Positions 1 to 7,367 are shown, numbered from the stretch's first letter. The stretch is 10,006 nt of DNA from Gammaproteobacteria bacterium (GCA_024763185.1 JANTFY010000064.1:1-10006); one strand, 5' to 3'. The notes: generated from the letters alone by a model not told the origin. Translations and numbers: made by a program.

Positions 1-444
1 GGTTATATCAACCGGGCCAAGGGTAACGCACGCGGCATGAGCCTGGTGGAATTGCCACTGGTCAGCCCACCGGTTATACCTCTGGTGGGTAAAATCGCCG
101 CGGGAATGCCGATTGAGGCCATCGAGGATCAGCAGGAGCTTAACCTGTCAGATATGTTCATGGGCCCTGACCTGTTTGCGTTGAGAGTGAGCGGCGATTC
201 GATGATCGATGCCGGCATACTGGATAATGATTACGTCATTATCAAGAAACAGCCGGTGGCCCATGATGGTGATATCGTGGTGGCGATGATTGACAAGGTG
301 GAGGCTACCCTGAAACGGTTTCGTCGACGCAGCAATTCAGAGGTGGCATTAATACCGGAAAACTCCGAGATGGAAACCATGGTATTTTCCGCTGACCGGG
401 TAACGATCCATGGCGTACTGGTTGGTCAAATGCGAAATTATTAA
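1..444 (+). CDS. lexA: LexA repressor, C-terminal part (5' end outside window)
   Basis: SOS-response repressor with a self-cleaving serine protease domain. The frame is open from base 1 and begins in the middle of the protein, at a GYIxR...ARGM segment that in LexA lies just after the winged-helix DNA-binding domain, so the ATG at 37 is internal and not the start. The Ala-Gly self-cleavage site is encoded at 100-105 (KIAAGMP context). The catalytic Ser is at 199-201 in VSGDSM, and the catalytic Lys is at 313-315 in ATLKRF. These match E. coli Ala84-Gly85, Ser119 and Lys156, so cleavage is expected to be intact. Compared with E. coli there seems to be one extra residue just before the catalytic Lys. 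The DNA-binding domain, promoter and SOS box lie outside the window. No clear terminator follows, and no CTGT-N8-ACAG box is seen in the 71 bases before the next gene. Confidence 0.93.
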   Translation, partial: GYINRAKGNARGMSLVELPLVSPPVIPLVGKIAAGMPIEAIEDQQELNLSDMFMGPDLFALRVSGDSMIDAGILDNDYVIIKKQPVAHDGDIVVAMIDKVEATLKRFRRRSNSEVALIPENSEMETMVFSADRVTIHGVLVGQMRNY

Positions 445-515
445 GCCATCAGCCTGACTACAAGCGATTTTATATCCTGTGCTAACATGCGGCCTTTTCA
501 AGATAAACCATAGAA

Positions 516-1781
516 ATGATCCGTTTGTTTAGCCTCGTATTCCTGTTGTTCATTCAGCCGTTATACGCTTATGAAAACATCGAGCTGGATTTGGCAACCG
601 GGACCTCGATGAACCTGACGCAGTTTGAGGGTGAGGGCAAAACACTGCTGTTGTGGCTGCCTTCCGAACGCGGTTTTGGCCAGGGTTATGTGCCGGTTTC
701 GTTGAATCTGGCGGCCGATGATATCGATGTCTGGGTGGCGCATTTGCATGAAACCTATATCGTGCCCAGCGGACGATTAAGCCTGCAGGAAATGGAAATC
801 GATGATCTGGTTGCACTCATTGATTCAGCGCAACAACAGGGCTTTGAAGAGGTTTTTCTGGTGAGTGGCAGTCGTGGTATGCAACTGGCCATCAAAACGG
901 CTTATCGATGGCAGCAGAAGCATCCTGCTTCTGATTTTATCAAGGGCCACATCAGCTTCACCCCGCATCTGGTCAAGGGGCGCACCGAGATTGGCCAGCC
1001 GGCACAATTTATCGAAAGCGCATCCTACAGTAATTTGCCTGTTTATCTGTTGCAACCGCAACATTCAACCAAGTATGCCCACAGTTGGCAAATCGTCCGC
1101 CAACTGCAAAAAGGCGGTAGTGCGACCTATGTGCATTTTTTACAGGGTGTACAGGGTGGTTTTCATATGCGCCCCAACGAAGACCTGACCGAGCTGGATA
1201 TTGAAACACGGGAGCAATTGCCCGGCATCCTTGAACAGGCCATGAATCTACTGAGGGTCACGCCATCAGGGCGGTTGATTGAAGGTTTTAATCCGGATCA
1301 GGAGGATCTGGTAGATTCAGCCATGGCCCAGACTAGGCGCCTGCCGGCATTACATGCGTACCAGGGTGATAAAAATCCGCCACCGCTTAACCTGCAAGAC
1401 CTGGCAGAGCAGGTATTTGATTTACAATCAGCAACCGGGCAGGTAGTGCTGGTCAATTTTTGGGCAACCTGGTGCGGACCGTGTGTGGAAGAGATTCCGT
1501 CATTATCACGCCTGGTGGAACGTATGAAAGGCAAACCTTTTAAAGTGGTTGCCGTCAATATCGGGGAATCGACCGAGGATATCAAACAGTTTGTTAAGTC
1601 GATTCCGGTCAATTTTGATATTTTGCTGGATAAAAACGGCCAGGCCGTGCGTGACTGGAAGGTTTATGCCTACCCCTCCAATTATCTACTGGATAAAAAT
1701 GGGCAGATTCAATTTGCCTACCGCGGCGCGCTACGCTGGGATGCTGAACCGATAATCGACACCATTGAATCGTTGTTTTGA
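516..1781 (+). CDS. Exported alpha/beta-hydrolase-like and TlpA-type thioredoxin fusion protein
   Basis: A 421-residue two-domain envelope protein. Residues 1-18 form a signal peptide ending in LYA, so it is predicted to be exported. Residues about 40-245 look like an alpha/beta hydrolase: a degenerate nucleophile elbow SGSRG (Ser119), a late His in GGFHM (His217), and a strand at 175-180 after which the acidic triad residue would normally lie. That turn reads QPQHSTK and contains no Asp or Glu. Residues about 285-421 are a TlpA/ResA-like thioredoxin domain with WCGPC (Cys320, Cys323) and a likely cis-Pro at 387. The thioredoxin half should reduce or exchange disulfides in the periplasm; whether the N-terminal half is an enzyme or a binding domain is unclear. 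The upstream gap of 71 bases shows no strong Shine-Dalgarno. The start is chosen because it gives a complete signal peptide. Thioredoxin assignment is strong; the hydrolase-fold assignment is an inference from motifs. Confidence 0.85.
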   Translation: MIRLFSLVFLLFIQPLYAYENIELDLATGTSMNLTQFEGEGKTLLLWLPSERGFGQGYVPVSLNLAADDIDVWVAHLHETYIVPSGRLSLQEMEIDDLVALIDSAQQQGFEEVFLVSGSRGMQLAIKTAYRWQQKHPASDFIKGHISFTPHLVKGRTEIGQPAQFIESASYSNLPVYLLQPQHSTKYAHSWQIVRQLQKGGSATYVHFLQGVQGGFHMRPNEDLTELDIETREQLPGILEQAMNLLRVTPSGRLIEGFNPDQEDLVDSAMAQTRRLPALHAYQGDKNPPPLNLQDLAEQVFDLQSATGQVVLVNFWATWCGPCVEEIPSLSRLVERMKGKPFKVVAVNIGESTEDIKQFVKSIPVNFDILLDKNGQAVRDWKVYAYPSNYLLDKNGQIQFAYRGALRWDAEPIIDTIESLF

Positions 1782-1787
1782 TCACTT

Positions 1788-3563
1788 TTACAGTGGCCAG
1801 AATACCAGGATAAGCGGGATGGAAACGCACAGGATCAAGACCTCGAGCGGTAAACCCATGCGCCAGTAGTCGCCAAATCGATAACCGCCGGGACCCATGA
1901 TAATGGTGTTGTTTTTGTGCCCTATGGGAGAAAGAAAGGCGCAGGATGCCGCCACCGCAACGCCCATCAGCATGGCATCCGGATTGACCTGCAATCGCCC
2001 AGCGATATCAACAGCCACCGGCGCTGCCACCAGCACGGTGGCGACGTTATTGAGAATGTCCGACAGTGTCATCGTGACAATCATTAACAGGGCCAGGATG
2101 GCAATCGCTGACCAGCCCTGGGTGACATCCACGATGGCTTGCGCAATCAATGCGGTGCCACCGGAGTTTTCCAGGGCAGCGGCTATGGGTATCAGGGATG
2201 CCAGCAGTATCAGCACCGGGCCCTGTATCGAGTCATATGCTTGCGATAACGAGATGACCTTCAACACTAAATACAGCACCACACAGGCCGCCAGTGCGAT
2301 GGGTAAATAAAGTAGGCCAAAGCTGGAGAGCAGGATGGCAGTCGCAAACAAAGAAATGGCGAGCCAGGCCTTTTCATGCTGGGTGACCTGCAAACCGCGT
2401 GGGGCGAGTGGCAAAACCCCCATCCAGTTGATGACATCCTGTATTTGTTCTTCGTCGCCCATCAACAACAAAACATCACCGGGTTGAATGACCAGCTGGC
2501 GAACGCGGTCACGGAAAGGTTTGCCTTTACGCGACACACCCAGCAGCATGACGCCGTGACGATACAGCAAGCGCAGCTCGAGTGAGGTTCGTCCGCTGAT
2601 TCTCGATTCTACGGGTACGGTTGCTTCTACCATGGACAGGGCTCCTGCGAGTGCACCGCTGTGTTTCTCCGACCTTGAATAAGACAGCTTCAGGGCGGTA
2701 GTAAAACCTTCGATGGACTTGGGACCTGCCTTGAGAACCAGCAGGTCACCCTTGCGTATTTCCTCGCGCAAGGCACGGCCTGCCAGACGTTTTCCATTAC
2801 GCACCAGGCCCATGATGACCACATCGTTTTGCTCGGCCACATCATTCAACTCGCTTATGGTCTTGCCAATCGCATCGGAATTTTTAGCAACGCCCACTTC
2901 GGCGATATAACCTTTCAGGTTACTCAATTCATCCGGTGCATTGTGTTTTGTCCGCTCAGCCGGTACCAGGCGCCAGCCTATCAGTGCCACAAATACCAGT
3001 CCGATCACAGCCGTACCCAGGCCGACGGCTGCAAAGTCAAACATTTTGAACGGTTCACCCAGTGCGGTTTCGCGGAACTGGGAAATGACGATATTGGGAG
3101 GTGTGCCAATCAACGTCACCATACCGCCGAGGATGGTGGCGAATGACAATGGCATCAGCGAGAGCGCCGGCGAGCGTTTAGCCTTGTTGGCCGACTGAAT
3201 ATCGATGGGCATTAACAGGGCCAGGGCTGCGACATTGTTCATGAATGCTGACAGCACAGCGCCGAGAAAACCCATGGAAGCGATATGAACCGGCAGGGAG
3301 CGGCTGGCATCGATGACGCGGCTGGTGAGCAGCTCAATGGCGCCGGATTGTGACAGTGCGCGTGACACCACGAGTACCAGGGCAATGATAATGACAGCGG
3401 GGTGTCCGAAGCCGCTAAAAGCCTGCTCGACCGGGATAACCTGCAGGATCAGGCCCAGCACCAGCGCGCTAAAAGCGACCAGGTCATAGCGCCATTTGCC
3501 CCACACCAGCAAAACCAGCACACCGGCCATTAACGAAAATAGAATGATCTGTTCTTGCGTCAT
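1788..3563 (-). CDS. SLC13/DASS-type ion transporter with two RCK_C (TrkA_C) domains
   Basis: A 591-residue inner-membrane permease of the divalent anion/Na+ symporter (SLC13, CitT/ArsB-like) superfamily. The halves flank a cytoplasmic insert. The N-terminal half (1-200) has repeated hydrophobic helices, the hairpin motif FMNNVA (about 107-112) and GTPPN (153-157). The C-terminal half (about 398-591) repeats the pattern with LNNVAT (504-509) and SPIGHKNN (545-552). Between them, about 211-295 and 310-385 are two RCK_C/TrkA_C-like ligand-binding domains, each ending in a GDxLLxL-type strand. This architecture and length are typical of the bacterial YfbS-like branch. The substrate (sulfate, dicarboxylate or another anion) cannot be told from the sequence, and no neighbouring sulfur or carboxylate pathway gene helps. 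It ends six bases from the convergent thioredoxin gene. It probably has its own promoter, because about 100 bases with an inverted repeat separate it from the phosphoesterase gene. Confidence 0.9.
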   Translation of the reverse strand: MTQEQIILFSLMAGVLVLLVWGKWRYDLVAFSALVLGLILQVIPVEQAFSGFGHPAVIIIALVLVVSRALSQSGAIELLTSRVIDASRSLPVHIASMGFLGAVLSAFMNNVAALALLMPIDIQSANKAKRSPALSLMPLSFATILGGMVTLIGTPPNIVISQFRETALGEPFKMFDFAAVGLGTAVIGLVFVALIGWRLVPAERTKHNAPDELSNLKGYIAEVGVAKNSDAIGKTISELNDVAEQNDVVIMGLVRNGKRLAGRALREEIRKGDLLVLKAGPKSIEGFTTALKLSYSRSEKHSGALAGALSMVEATVPVESRISGRTSLELRLLYRHGVMLLGVSRKGKPFRDRVRQLVIQPGDVLLLMGDEEQIQDVINWMGVLPLAPRGLQVTQHEKAWLAISLFATAILLSSFGLLYLPIALAACVVLYLVLKVISLSQAYDSIQGPVLILLASLIPIAAALENSGGTALIAQAIVDVTQGWSAIAILALLMIVTMTLSDILNNVATVLVAAPVAVDIAGRLQVNPDAMLMGVAVAASCAFLSPIGHKNNTIIMGPGGYRFGDYWRMGLPLEVLILCVSIPLILVFWPL

Positions 3564-3585
3564 GTTTGTGTCCGTGAACAGTGAT

Positions 3586-3616
3586 CCCGGCGATAAAAAA
3601 AATAATTCTCGCCGGG
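3586..3616. repeat. Perfect 8-bp inverted repeat with A/T-rich loop upstream of the transporter
   Basis: Arms CCCGGCGA (3586-3593) and TCGCCGGG (3609-3616) are perfect reverse complements around a 15-base, almost pure A/T centre. It lies 22 bases before the transporter start and 48 bases after the phosphoesterase stop, both on the minus strand. On that strand the T-run sits inside the loop, not after the stem, so it is not a standard intrinsic terminator. A TATTAT hexamer lies just upstream (minus strand, about 3623-3628) and could be a -10 box, which would put the stem-loop in the leader of the transporter mRNA. An operator or a mRNA stability structure are alternatives. Confidence 0.5.
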
Positions 3617-3664
3617 TTAATCATAATACGCTGGCGGAGCTCAGCAAAGCGTGAAGGGGAAATT

Positions 3665-4210
3665 TCAGGCTGCGGAAACTGCCTCTACCTTTTGTGCAGG
3701 CTCGGGAAAGCGGTAACTGTCAATTCGCCACAGTGCTTGCGATGCGGTCAGGATCAGGCAGGATGCACCGCCGCGTGTACGCGTTGCACCGGCAGCACCC
3801 GGATTGACCACCCAGGGCATCTTGTAGTCATCAATGACTTTTTTATGAGTATGCCCGTAAACGACGAGGCGCGCTTCAGGATGTGCCATGCGCAGGTCTT
3901 CATGGTCTGGACTCATCATGTCGTGGCGATGACCATGTTCGACTTTGACCAGGCCGCCGGGTAATTCCAGTGCAGCGATGTGAGGCAGGGCCTCTACCTG
4001 CTCAGCCTGATCTTCAGGCCACAATTTGGGATGATCATTATTGCCTGCAACCGCAATGACTTGTCCTGTTTTGGGGTGAAGTGCGTCCAGCACGTTGCCG
4101 TCACAGATATCACCGGCATGAATGGCGATATCGCATTGACGCACCAGTGCTTCAATCTCGGGATGAAGTTCTGCATGTGTATCCGAGAGAATGGCGACGG
4201 TAACACTCAT
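3665..4210 (-). CDS. YfcE/MJ0936-like metallophosphoesterase
   Basis: A 181-residue soluble phosphodiesterase of the calcineurin-like fold (Metallophos_2 type). The dinuclear metal-site motifs are all present and in order: SDTH (Asp10, His12), HAGD (Asp34), GNND (Asn57-Asp59), EHGH (His92, His94) and GHTH (His120, His122). Length fits this small-enzyme branch, whose members typically act on phosphodiester model substrates in vitro with Mn2+ or similar metals and whose physiological substrate is mostly unknown. Its ATG overlaps the suhB stop in an ATGA (4207-4210), so the two are very likely co-transcribed and translationally coupled. The last dozen residues (after about 169) are a polar Ala-rich tail outside the core fold. 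No signal peptide, so cytoplasmic. Confidence 0.88.
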   Translation of the reverse strand: MSVTVAILSDTHAELHPEIEALVRQCDIAIHAGDICDGNVLDALHPKTGQVIAVAGNNDHPKLWPEDQAEQVEALPHIAALELPGGLVKVEHGHRHDMMSPDHEDLRMAHPEARLVVYGHTHKKVIDDYKMPWVVNPGAAGATRTRGGASCLILTASQALWRIDSYRFPEPAQKVEAVSAA

Positions 4211-5004
4211 GATTTAAGCTCTGCAGTCAGGTGTGGTTGTAATTTTCGAATCATATCGGCAAACAGCTTGGGATTGCCTGCCACGATGTTACCGTTTTCC
4301 AGGTATTTGTCATCCCCGTTGAAGTCGCCTATCAGGCCACCTGCCTCTCGGATCAGCAGTACACCGGCAGCCATGTCCCAGGGTTGCAGGCCAATCTCCC
4401 AGAATCCATCCAGTCGACCCGCTGCCACGTAGGCCAGGTCAAGAGCCGCCGAACCGGCGCGGCGCACATCGGCCGCGGATTTGAAAAATTCGTTAAACAT
4501 GCCTTGATATGCCGGGAAATGATGTTTGGCACGGAACGGAAAACCGGTGCCGAGCAAGGCGCCTTCGGTAGTGGCAGGTTTGGTTACGCGAATGCGTTTG
4601 TTATTGACGGTCGCACCTTCACCCTTGCTGGCACAAAACAGTTCCTGTTTCATTGGATCGTAGATCACGGCCTGTTCCAGGCGGCCCTTGTGCGCCAGAG
4701 CAATGGAGACTGCAAAATGCGGAAAGCCATGCAGAAAATTGGTGGTACCGTCGAGTGGATCAATAATCCACTGGTAATCACTGTCACCCGACTTACCGGA
4801 TTCTTCTGCCAGGATGCTGTGGTCCGGGTAGGCCTTCAACAGGGTTTCAATAATTTTGGCTTCCGCCATGCGATCAACCTGGGTAACAAAATCATTGGTG
4901 GATTTTGATTCGATTTCCAGATTGGGAATATTGTTCACCTGGCGTGAAATATAATCACCGGCAGCGCGCGCGGCGCGAATCGCGATATTCAGCATGGGTT
5001 GCAT
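4207..5004 (-). CDS. suhB: Inositol-1-monophosphatase family protein SuhB
   Basis: A 265-residue Mg2+-dependent, Li+-sensitive-type inositol monophosphatase. Metal-binding motifs are intact: EES (Glu67), DPLDGTTNF (Asp82, Asp85) and WDMAAG (Asp210). In E. coli, SuhB also joins the Nus-factor antitermination complex on rRNA operons and supports ribosome maturation; that role is probable here from similarity and not shown by this sequence. A minus-strand AAGG about 9 bases before the ATG at 5004 can serve as ribosome binding site; the next Met (codon 4) is a possible alternative start. It is divergent from trmJ across 195 bases, a pairing common in gammaproteobacteria, and is followed by an ATGA-overlapping phosphoesterase gene. 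No unusual residues seen. Confidence 0.95.
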   Translation of the reverse strand: MQPMLNIAIRAARAAGDYISRQVNNIPNLEIESKSTNDFVTQVDRMAEAKIIETLLKAYPDHSILAEESGKSGDSDYQWIIDPLDGTTNFLHGFPHFAVSIALAHKGRLEQAVIYDPMKQELFCASKGEGATVNNKRIRVTKPATTEGALLGTGFPFRAKHHFPAYQGMFNEFFKSAADVRRAGSAALDLAYVAAGRLDGFWEIGLQPWDMAAGVLLIREAGGLIGDFNGDDKYLENGNIVAGNPKLFADMIRKLQPHLTAELKS

Positions 5005-5199
5005 GAGGAGGCCTTACAGGGTTCTTGAAAGGCGCGCAGTCTATCAAAATTGATCGTTTAATAAAGCAAAAGATAGAGACCATCAAGCACACAAAGTGAA
5101 AGCGGAGGGTTAGCACATTTTCTTTCAAAGTAGATTTAGAGTTTCAACAACTGCAATTTATCTTCGGGTTTGTTGCGAGCTTCGTGGTAAATTCCGGTT

Positions 5200-5922
5200 A
5201 TGAAACTCGAAAACGTAAAAATCGTCATGGTGGAAACCACGCATCCCGGCAATATCGGTGCAGCGGCGCGGGCGATGAAAAATATGGGCCTGTCGCAACT
5301 GGTGCTGGTGAATCCGAAATGCCCTGTCGGTGAAAGGGCCTATGCACGGGGTTCGGGTGCCAACAATGTGCTGGATGATCGTGTCACGGTTGAAAGCCTG
5401 CCGGATGCGATCAAGGACAGTCAGATTGTGGTCGGCACCAGTGCGCGATTGCGTTCACTGGCATGGCCTGAGCTGGATCCGCAATCCTTGGCCGAGAAAG
5501 CGGATGCAGTCACGCAAGCGGGTAAGGTGGCTATCGTGTTTGGACGTGAACATGCAGGCCTGACCAATGATGAATTACAACATTGCCATTACACCGTGAC
5601 TATTCCAAGCAACCCGGAATTCAGCTCGCTCAACGTGGCCTCGGCGATACAGGTTGTCAGTTATGAGCTGTACAAGCGAACTCAACAGGAGGAGGCTGGA
5701 GATGCGGTCGTGGATGCTGAACCACTGGCCGACAGTGCTGAAATGGAAGGGTATTTTAAGCACCTGGAACAGGTTCTGGTGAGTACCGGTTTTCTGGATC
5801 CGGACAATCCCCGGCAATTAATGAAACGATTACGGCGTCTGTATCAGCGCGCTGAGCCGAGTAAAAATGAAATCAACATCCTGCGTGGCATTTTAACCGC
5901 GGTGCAGAAATTCAGGAAATAA
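5200..5922 (+). CDS. trmJ: tRNA (cytidine/uridine-32-2'-O)-methyltransferase TrmJ
   Basis: A 240-residue SPOUT-class (SpoU/TrmH) methyltransferase that uses S-adenosylmethionine to 2'-O-methylate position 32 of the anticodon loop in several tRNAs. The three SPOUT motifs are visible: HPGNIGAAARAMKNMG (15-30) with the catalytic Arg24, FGREHAGL (114-121), and NPEFSSLNVASA (138-149) forming part of the trefoil-knot cofactor site. The C-terminal region (about 170-240), ending LRGILTAVQKFRK, is the extension typical of TrmJ dimers. Length matches E. coli TrmJ. I see no Shine-Dalgarno before the ATG; a TAAATT about 7 bases upstream would be a -10 only for a nearly leaderless mRNA, so the start signal is odd, though the N-terminus aligns with the family. 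Unlike E. coli, no iscR follows within the window. Confidence 0.94.
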   Translation: MKLENVKIVMVETTHPGNIGAAARAMKNMGLSQLVLVNPKCPVGERAYARGSGANNVLDDRVTVESLPDAIKDSQIVVGTSARLRSLAWPELDPQSLAEKADAVTQAGKVAIVFGREHAGLTNDELQHCHYTVTIPSNPEFSSLNVASAIQVVSYELYKRTQQEEAGDAVVDAEPLADSAEMEGYFKHLEQVLVSTGFLDPDNPRQLMKRLRRLYQRAEPSKNEINILRGILTAVQKFRK

Positions 5923-6039
5923 AGTACTGCTTTGTGTTTTTGAAGGTGTTTCATCATCTATTCATCAAAGCTATACATAAGCGGATGGTTAATCTGGCGA
6001 AGCTTGAAAAGGGATGATCTGAGTGGGTGCTTGTGTGAA

Positions 6040-6071
6040 AGCGGAACGCGCGCTATCGCTTGCGTTCCGCT
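6040..6071 (-). terminator. Stem-loop after the haem protein gene, probable terminator
   Basis: A perfect 10-bp inverted repeat, AGCGGAACGC (6040-6049) and GCGTTCCGCT (6062-6071), with a 12-base loop lies 12 bases after the minus-strand stop at 6084. On the minus strand only a short TTT follows the stem, so termination may be partial. It is about 120 bases beyond the trmJ stop on the other strand, with no gene between, and could also stop read-through from that side. Confidence 0.5.
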
Positions 6072-6083
6072 AAAGCCGTTAGC

Positions 6084-6653
6084 TTAAAGTTTCTTTTTCA
6101 GGGTGAAGGCGCCACGTACTTGACCGGCTTTGTATCCTCGAGCTTGATCCTCAGGGTAAAGTTCATCAATTTTTGCAGCGGTTTTGGGGTCGATGTTTTC
6201 ACCATGGCACTTGAGGCAGGGCATCTTTTCCATAGGCGGCATGACAATTCCTTTCATGAAACGAAAGTATTGATCTCCGTCCTCTTCAACCTTCTCCGCA
6301 AAGGCCAGCGTGTCTGGACCTTCACCTTTGGCGCGTCGCTCTTCAAATTGTTTTAAGACCCTGGTTTCCCAAGCATCCGGTGCATTATCCGGGTTTCTTA
6401 ATTTGAGGCTGGTTCGAGCGACTTCCCAGCCAGAAGCCTGCGAATGTTTTGTGGCAATGGCCGGGGCAATTTTGTTACACACCCCGATGGCAGCCACAGG
6501 TCCTCCAGACTTCATGCCTTTGACCAGTTCACCCTTCAGCTCCTGAAAAAAAGCGCCGGTAATTTTTTTGGCCTCCATCTTGTGCTGATCCATGTCTGCA
6601 ATGAGTGTGGCGGGCAGACTGAATAACAGGGTGGCTAATAGTACTTTCTTCAT
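6084..6653 (-). CDS. Exported c-type haem protein of the Tll0287-like (DUF3365) family
   Basis: A 189-residue protein with a signal peptide (about 1-19, MKKVLLATLLFSLPATLIA) and one haem c attachment motif, Cys146-Leu-Lys-Cys149-His150. The helical N-terminal half containing GVCNKIAP (Cys59), followed by RxSLKLRNPxNAPDxWE and a late CxxCH, is characteristic of the Tll0287-like family, which has a PAS-like fold. In that family the conserved upstream Cys has been described as an axial haem ligand, and Cys59 is the candidate. The function may be redox or gas/redox sensing; none is established here. The start at 6653 is preferred over an ATG 15 bases upstream because AGGAG lies 6 bases before it and would otherwise fall inside the coding sequence. 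An FKBP lipoprotein gene lies 128 bases upstream on the same strand. Confidence 0.85.
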   Translation of the reverse strand: MKKVLLATLLFSLPATLIADMDQHKMEAKKITGAFFQELKGELVKGMKSGGPVAAIGVCNKIAPAIATKHSQASGWEVARTSLKLRNPDNAPDAWETRVLKQFEERRAKGEGPDTLAFAEKVEEDGDQYFRFMKGIVMPPMEKMPCLKCHGENIDPKTAAKIDELYPEDQARGYKAGQVRGAFTLKKKL

Positions 6654-6659
6654 ATGTTT

Positions 6660-6678
6660 CTCCTGCATGATGATTATA
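6660..6678 (-). promoter_or_regulatory. -10 box and ribosome binding site of the haem protein gene
   Basis: On the minus strand a consensus TATAAT (6673-6678) is followed by AGGAG (6660-6664), 6 bases before the ATG at 6653. This would give a leader of only about 13 bases. No good -35 hexamer is found at 16-18 bases, so an activator may be needed. A TGATGT/ACATCA inverted repeat (6684-6689 and 6703-6708) lies in the -35 region and could bind one. The AGGAG decides the start codon. Confidence 0.45.
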
Positions 6679-6781
6679 ATTTCTGATGTCCCTTTTTATA
6701 TCACATCAATTCCTTGAAATGATAGCGGCTTGCCTAAAACACTGCATTGATGAACAAGAAATGCGTGCAAACGAGCCTCAC

Positions 6782-7261
6782 TTATTCATTAATACCCAGT
6801 AGTTCCACATCGAAAATAAGTGTGGAATTTGGCGCGATGGCCGATCCGGCACTGCGCTTACCGTAGGCCAGTTCACTGGGTATGAATAATCGTGTTTTTT
6901 CGCCAACCACCATCAGCTGTAAGCCTTCCGTCCAGCCCTTTATGACCTGGTTTAGCGCAAAAGTAATCGGTTCACCCCGATCAACCGAACTGTCAAATAC
7001 AGTGCCATCAATTAACGTTCCGTGGTAATGCACCTTTACCCGGTCCGTGGCCTTGGGGTGTACGGTTCCTGAGCCGGCTTTCAATACCTTGTATTGAAGA
7101 CCGGAAGACGTTGTTTTAACACCCTCGGCCTTAGCGTTCGACGCTAAAAAATCAAGGCCTTTGCGATAGTTGTCATCCGTATCATTTTGGGTACATGATG
7201 ACGTGACGATTAGAACCATTAATGTAGAGATGAGGAGTAAAAAGTTGATTTTTTTCAACAC
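6782..7261 (-). CDS. FKBP-type peptidyl-prolyl isomerase, predicted lipoprotein
   Basis: A 159-residue envelope proline isomerase. Residues 1-22 are a lipoprotein-type signal ending VTSSC, with Cys23 as the likely lipidated residue; Thr at -3 is a less common lipobox choice. A short linker (24-52), including GLDFLASNAKAEGV, recalls the end of the Mip/FkpA N-terminal domain. Residues about 53-157 are a complete FKBP fold with the binding-pocket residues Tyr79, Phe89-Asp90, Val106-Ile107, Trp110, Tyr133 and Phe150. It should fold or chaperone periplasmic or outer-membrane proteins. The dimerising helical domain of full Mip/FkpA is mostly absent, so this is a short form. The start is GTG (7259-7261) with a weak GGAA upstream; the following TTG codon could also start. 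Confidence 0.9.
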   Translation of the reverse strand: MLKKINFLLLISTLMVLIVTSSCTQNDTDDNYRKGLDFLASNAKAEGVKTTSSGLQYKVLKAGSGTVHPKATDRVKVHYHGTLIDGTVFDSSVDRGEPITFALNQVIKGWTEGLQLMVVGEKTRLFIPSELAYGKRSAGSAIAPNSTLIFDVELLGINE

Positions 7262-7341
7262 AGGAATTTCCGATGTGATTAGATGGGTTTCGATATTCTA
7301 ATGATTATTTGTAGCGGTGCATACCGGATTGAATCTGCGAA

Positions 7342-7355
7342 GCCTTAATTAAGGC
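7342..7355. repeat. 14-bp perfect palindrome GCCTTAATTAAGGC
   Basis: A perfect self-complementary 14-mer lies between the FKBP gene start (7261) and the stop of the CbiM-like gene (7368), both minus strand. As RNA it could form only a 5-bp stem with an AATT loop and no T-run follows, so it is a poor terminator. Its symmetry and position about 80 bases before the FKBP start fit a dimeric regulator site, but no known consensus was recognised. Confidence 0.4.
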
Positions 7356-7367
7356 GGAATGATTGTA

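Noticed and set aside
445..515. Possible SOS box or LexA-regulated gene after lexA
   Set aside because: No CTGT-N8-ACAG-like palindrome found in this gap, and the downstream gene is not a known SOS function.
865..1188. 107-codon open frame overlapping the hydrolase-thioredoxin gene
   Set aside because: Lies wholly inside a well-supported gene in another frame, has no recognisable domain and a composition typical of a shadow frame.
3581..3964. 127-codon plus-strand open frame antisense to the metallophosphoesterase
   Set aside because: Cys-rich shadow of a gene with all metal-site motifs intact.
4384..4908. 174-codon plus-strand open frame antisense to suhB
   Set aside because: suhB carries complete metal-binding motifs on the other strand; the antisense frame shows no known domain.
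5041..5069. Possible minus-strand promoter for suhB (TTGCTT, 17 bases, TGATAG)
   Set aside because: Spacing is right but the hexamers match consensus at only three and two positions, so it is not distinguishable from chance.
5920..5945. Possible trmJ terminator (AAAG/CTTT stem followed by TGTTTTT)
   Set aside because: Only a four-base stem can form; too weak to call.
6654..6668. Five-codon N-terminal extension of the haem protein from an upstream ATG
   Set aside because: The extension contains the AGGAG ribosome binding site for the next ATG, which also starts a standard signal peptide.
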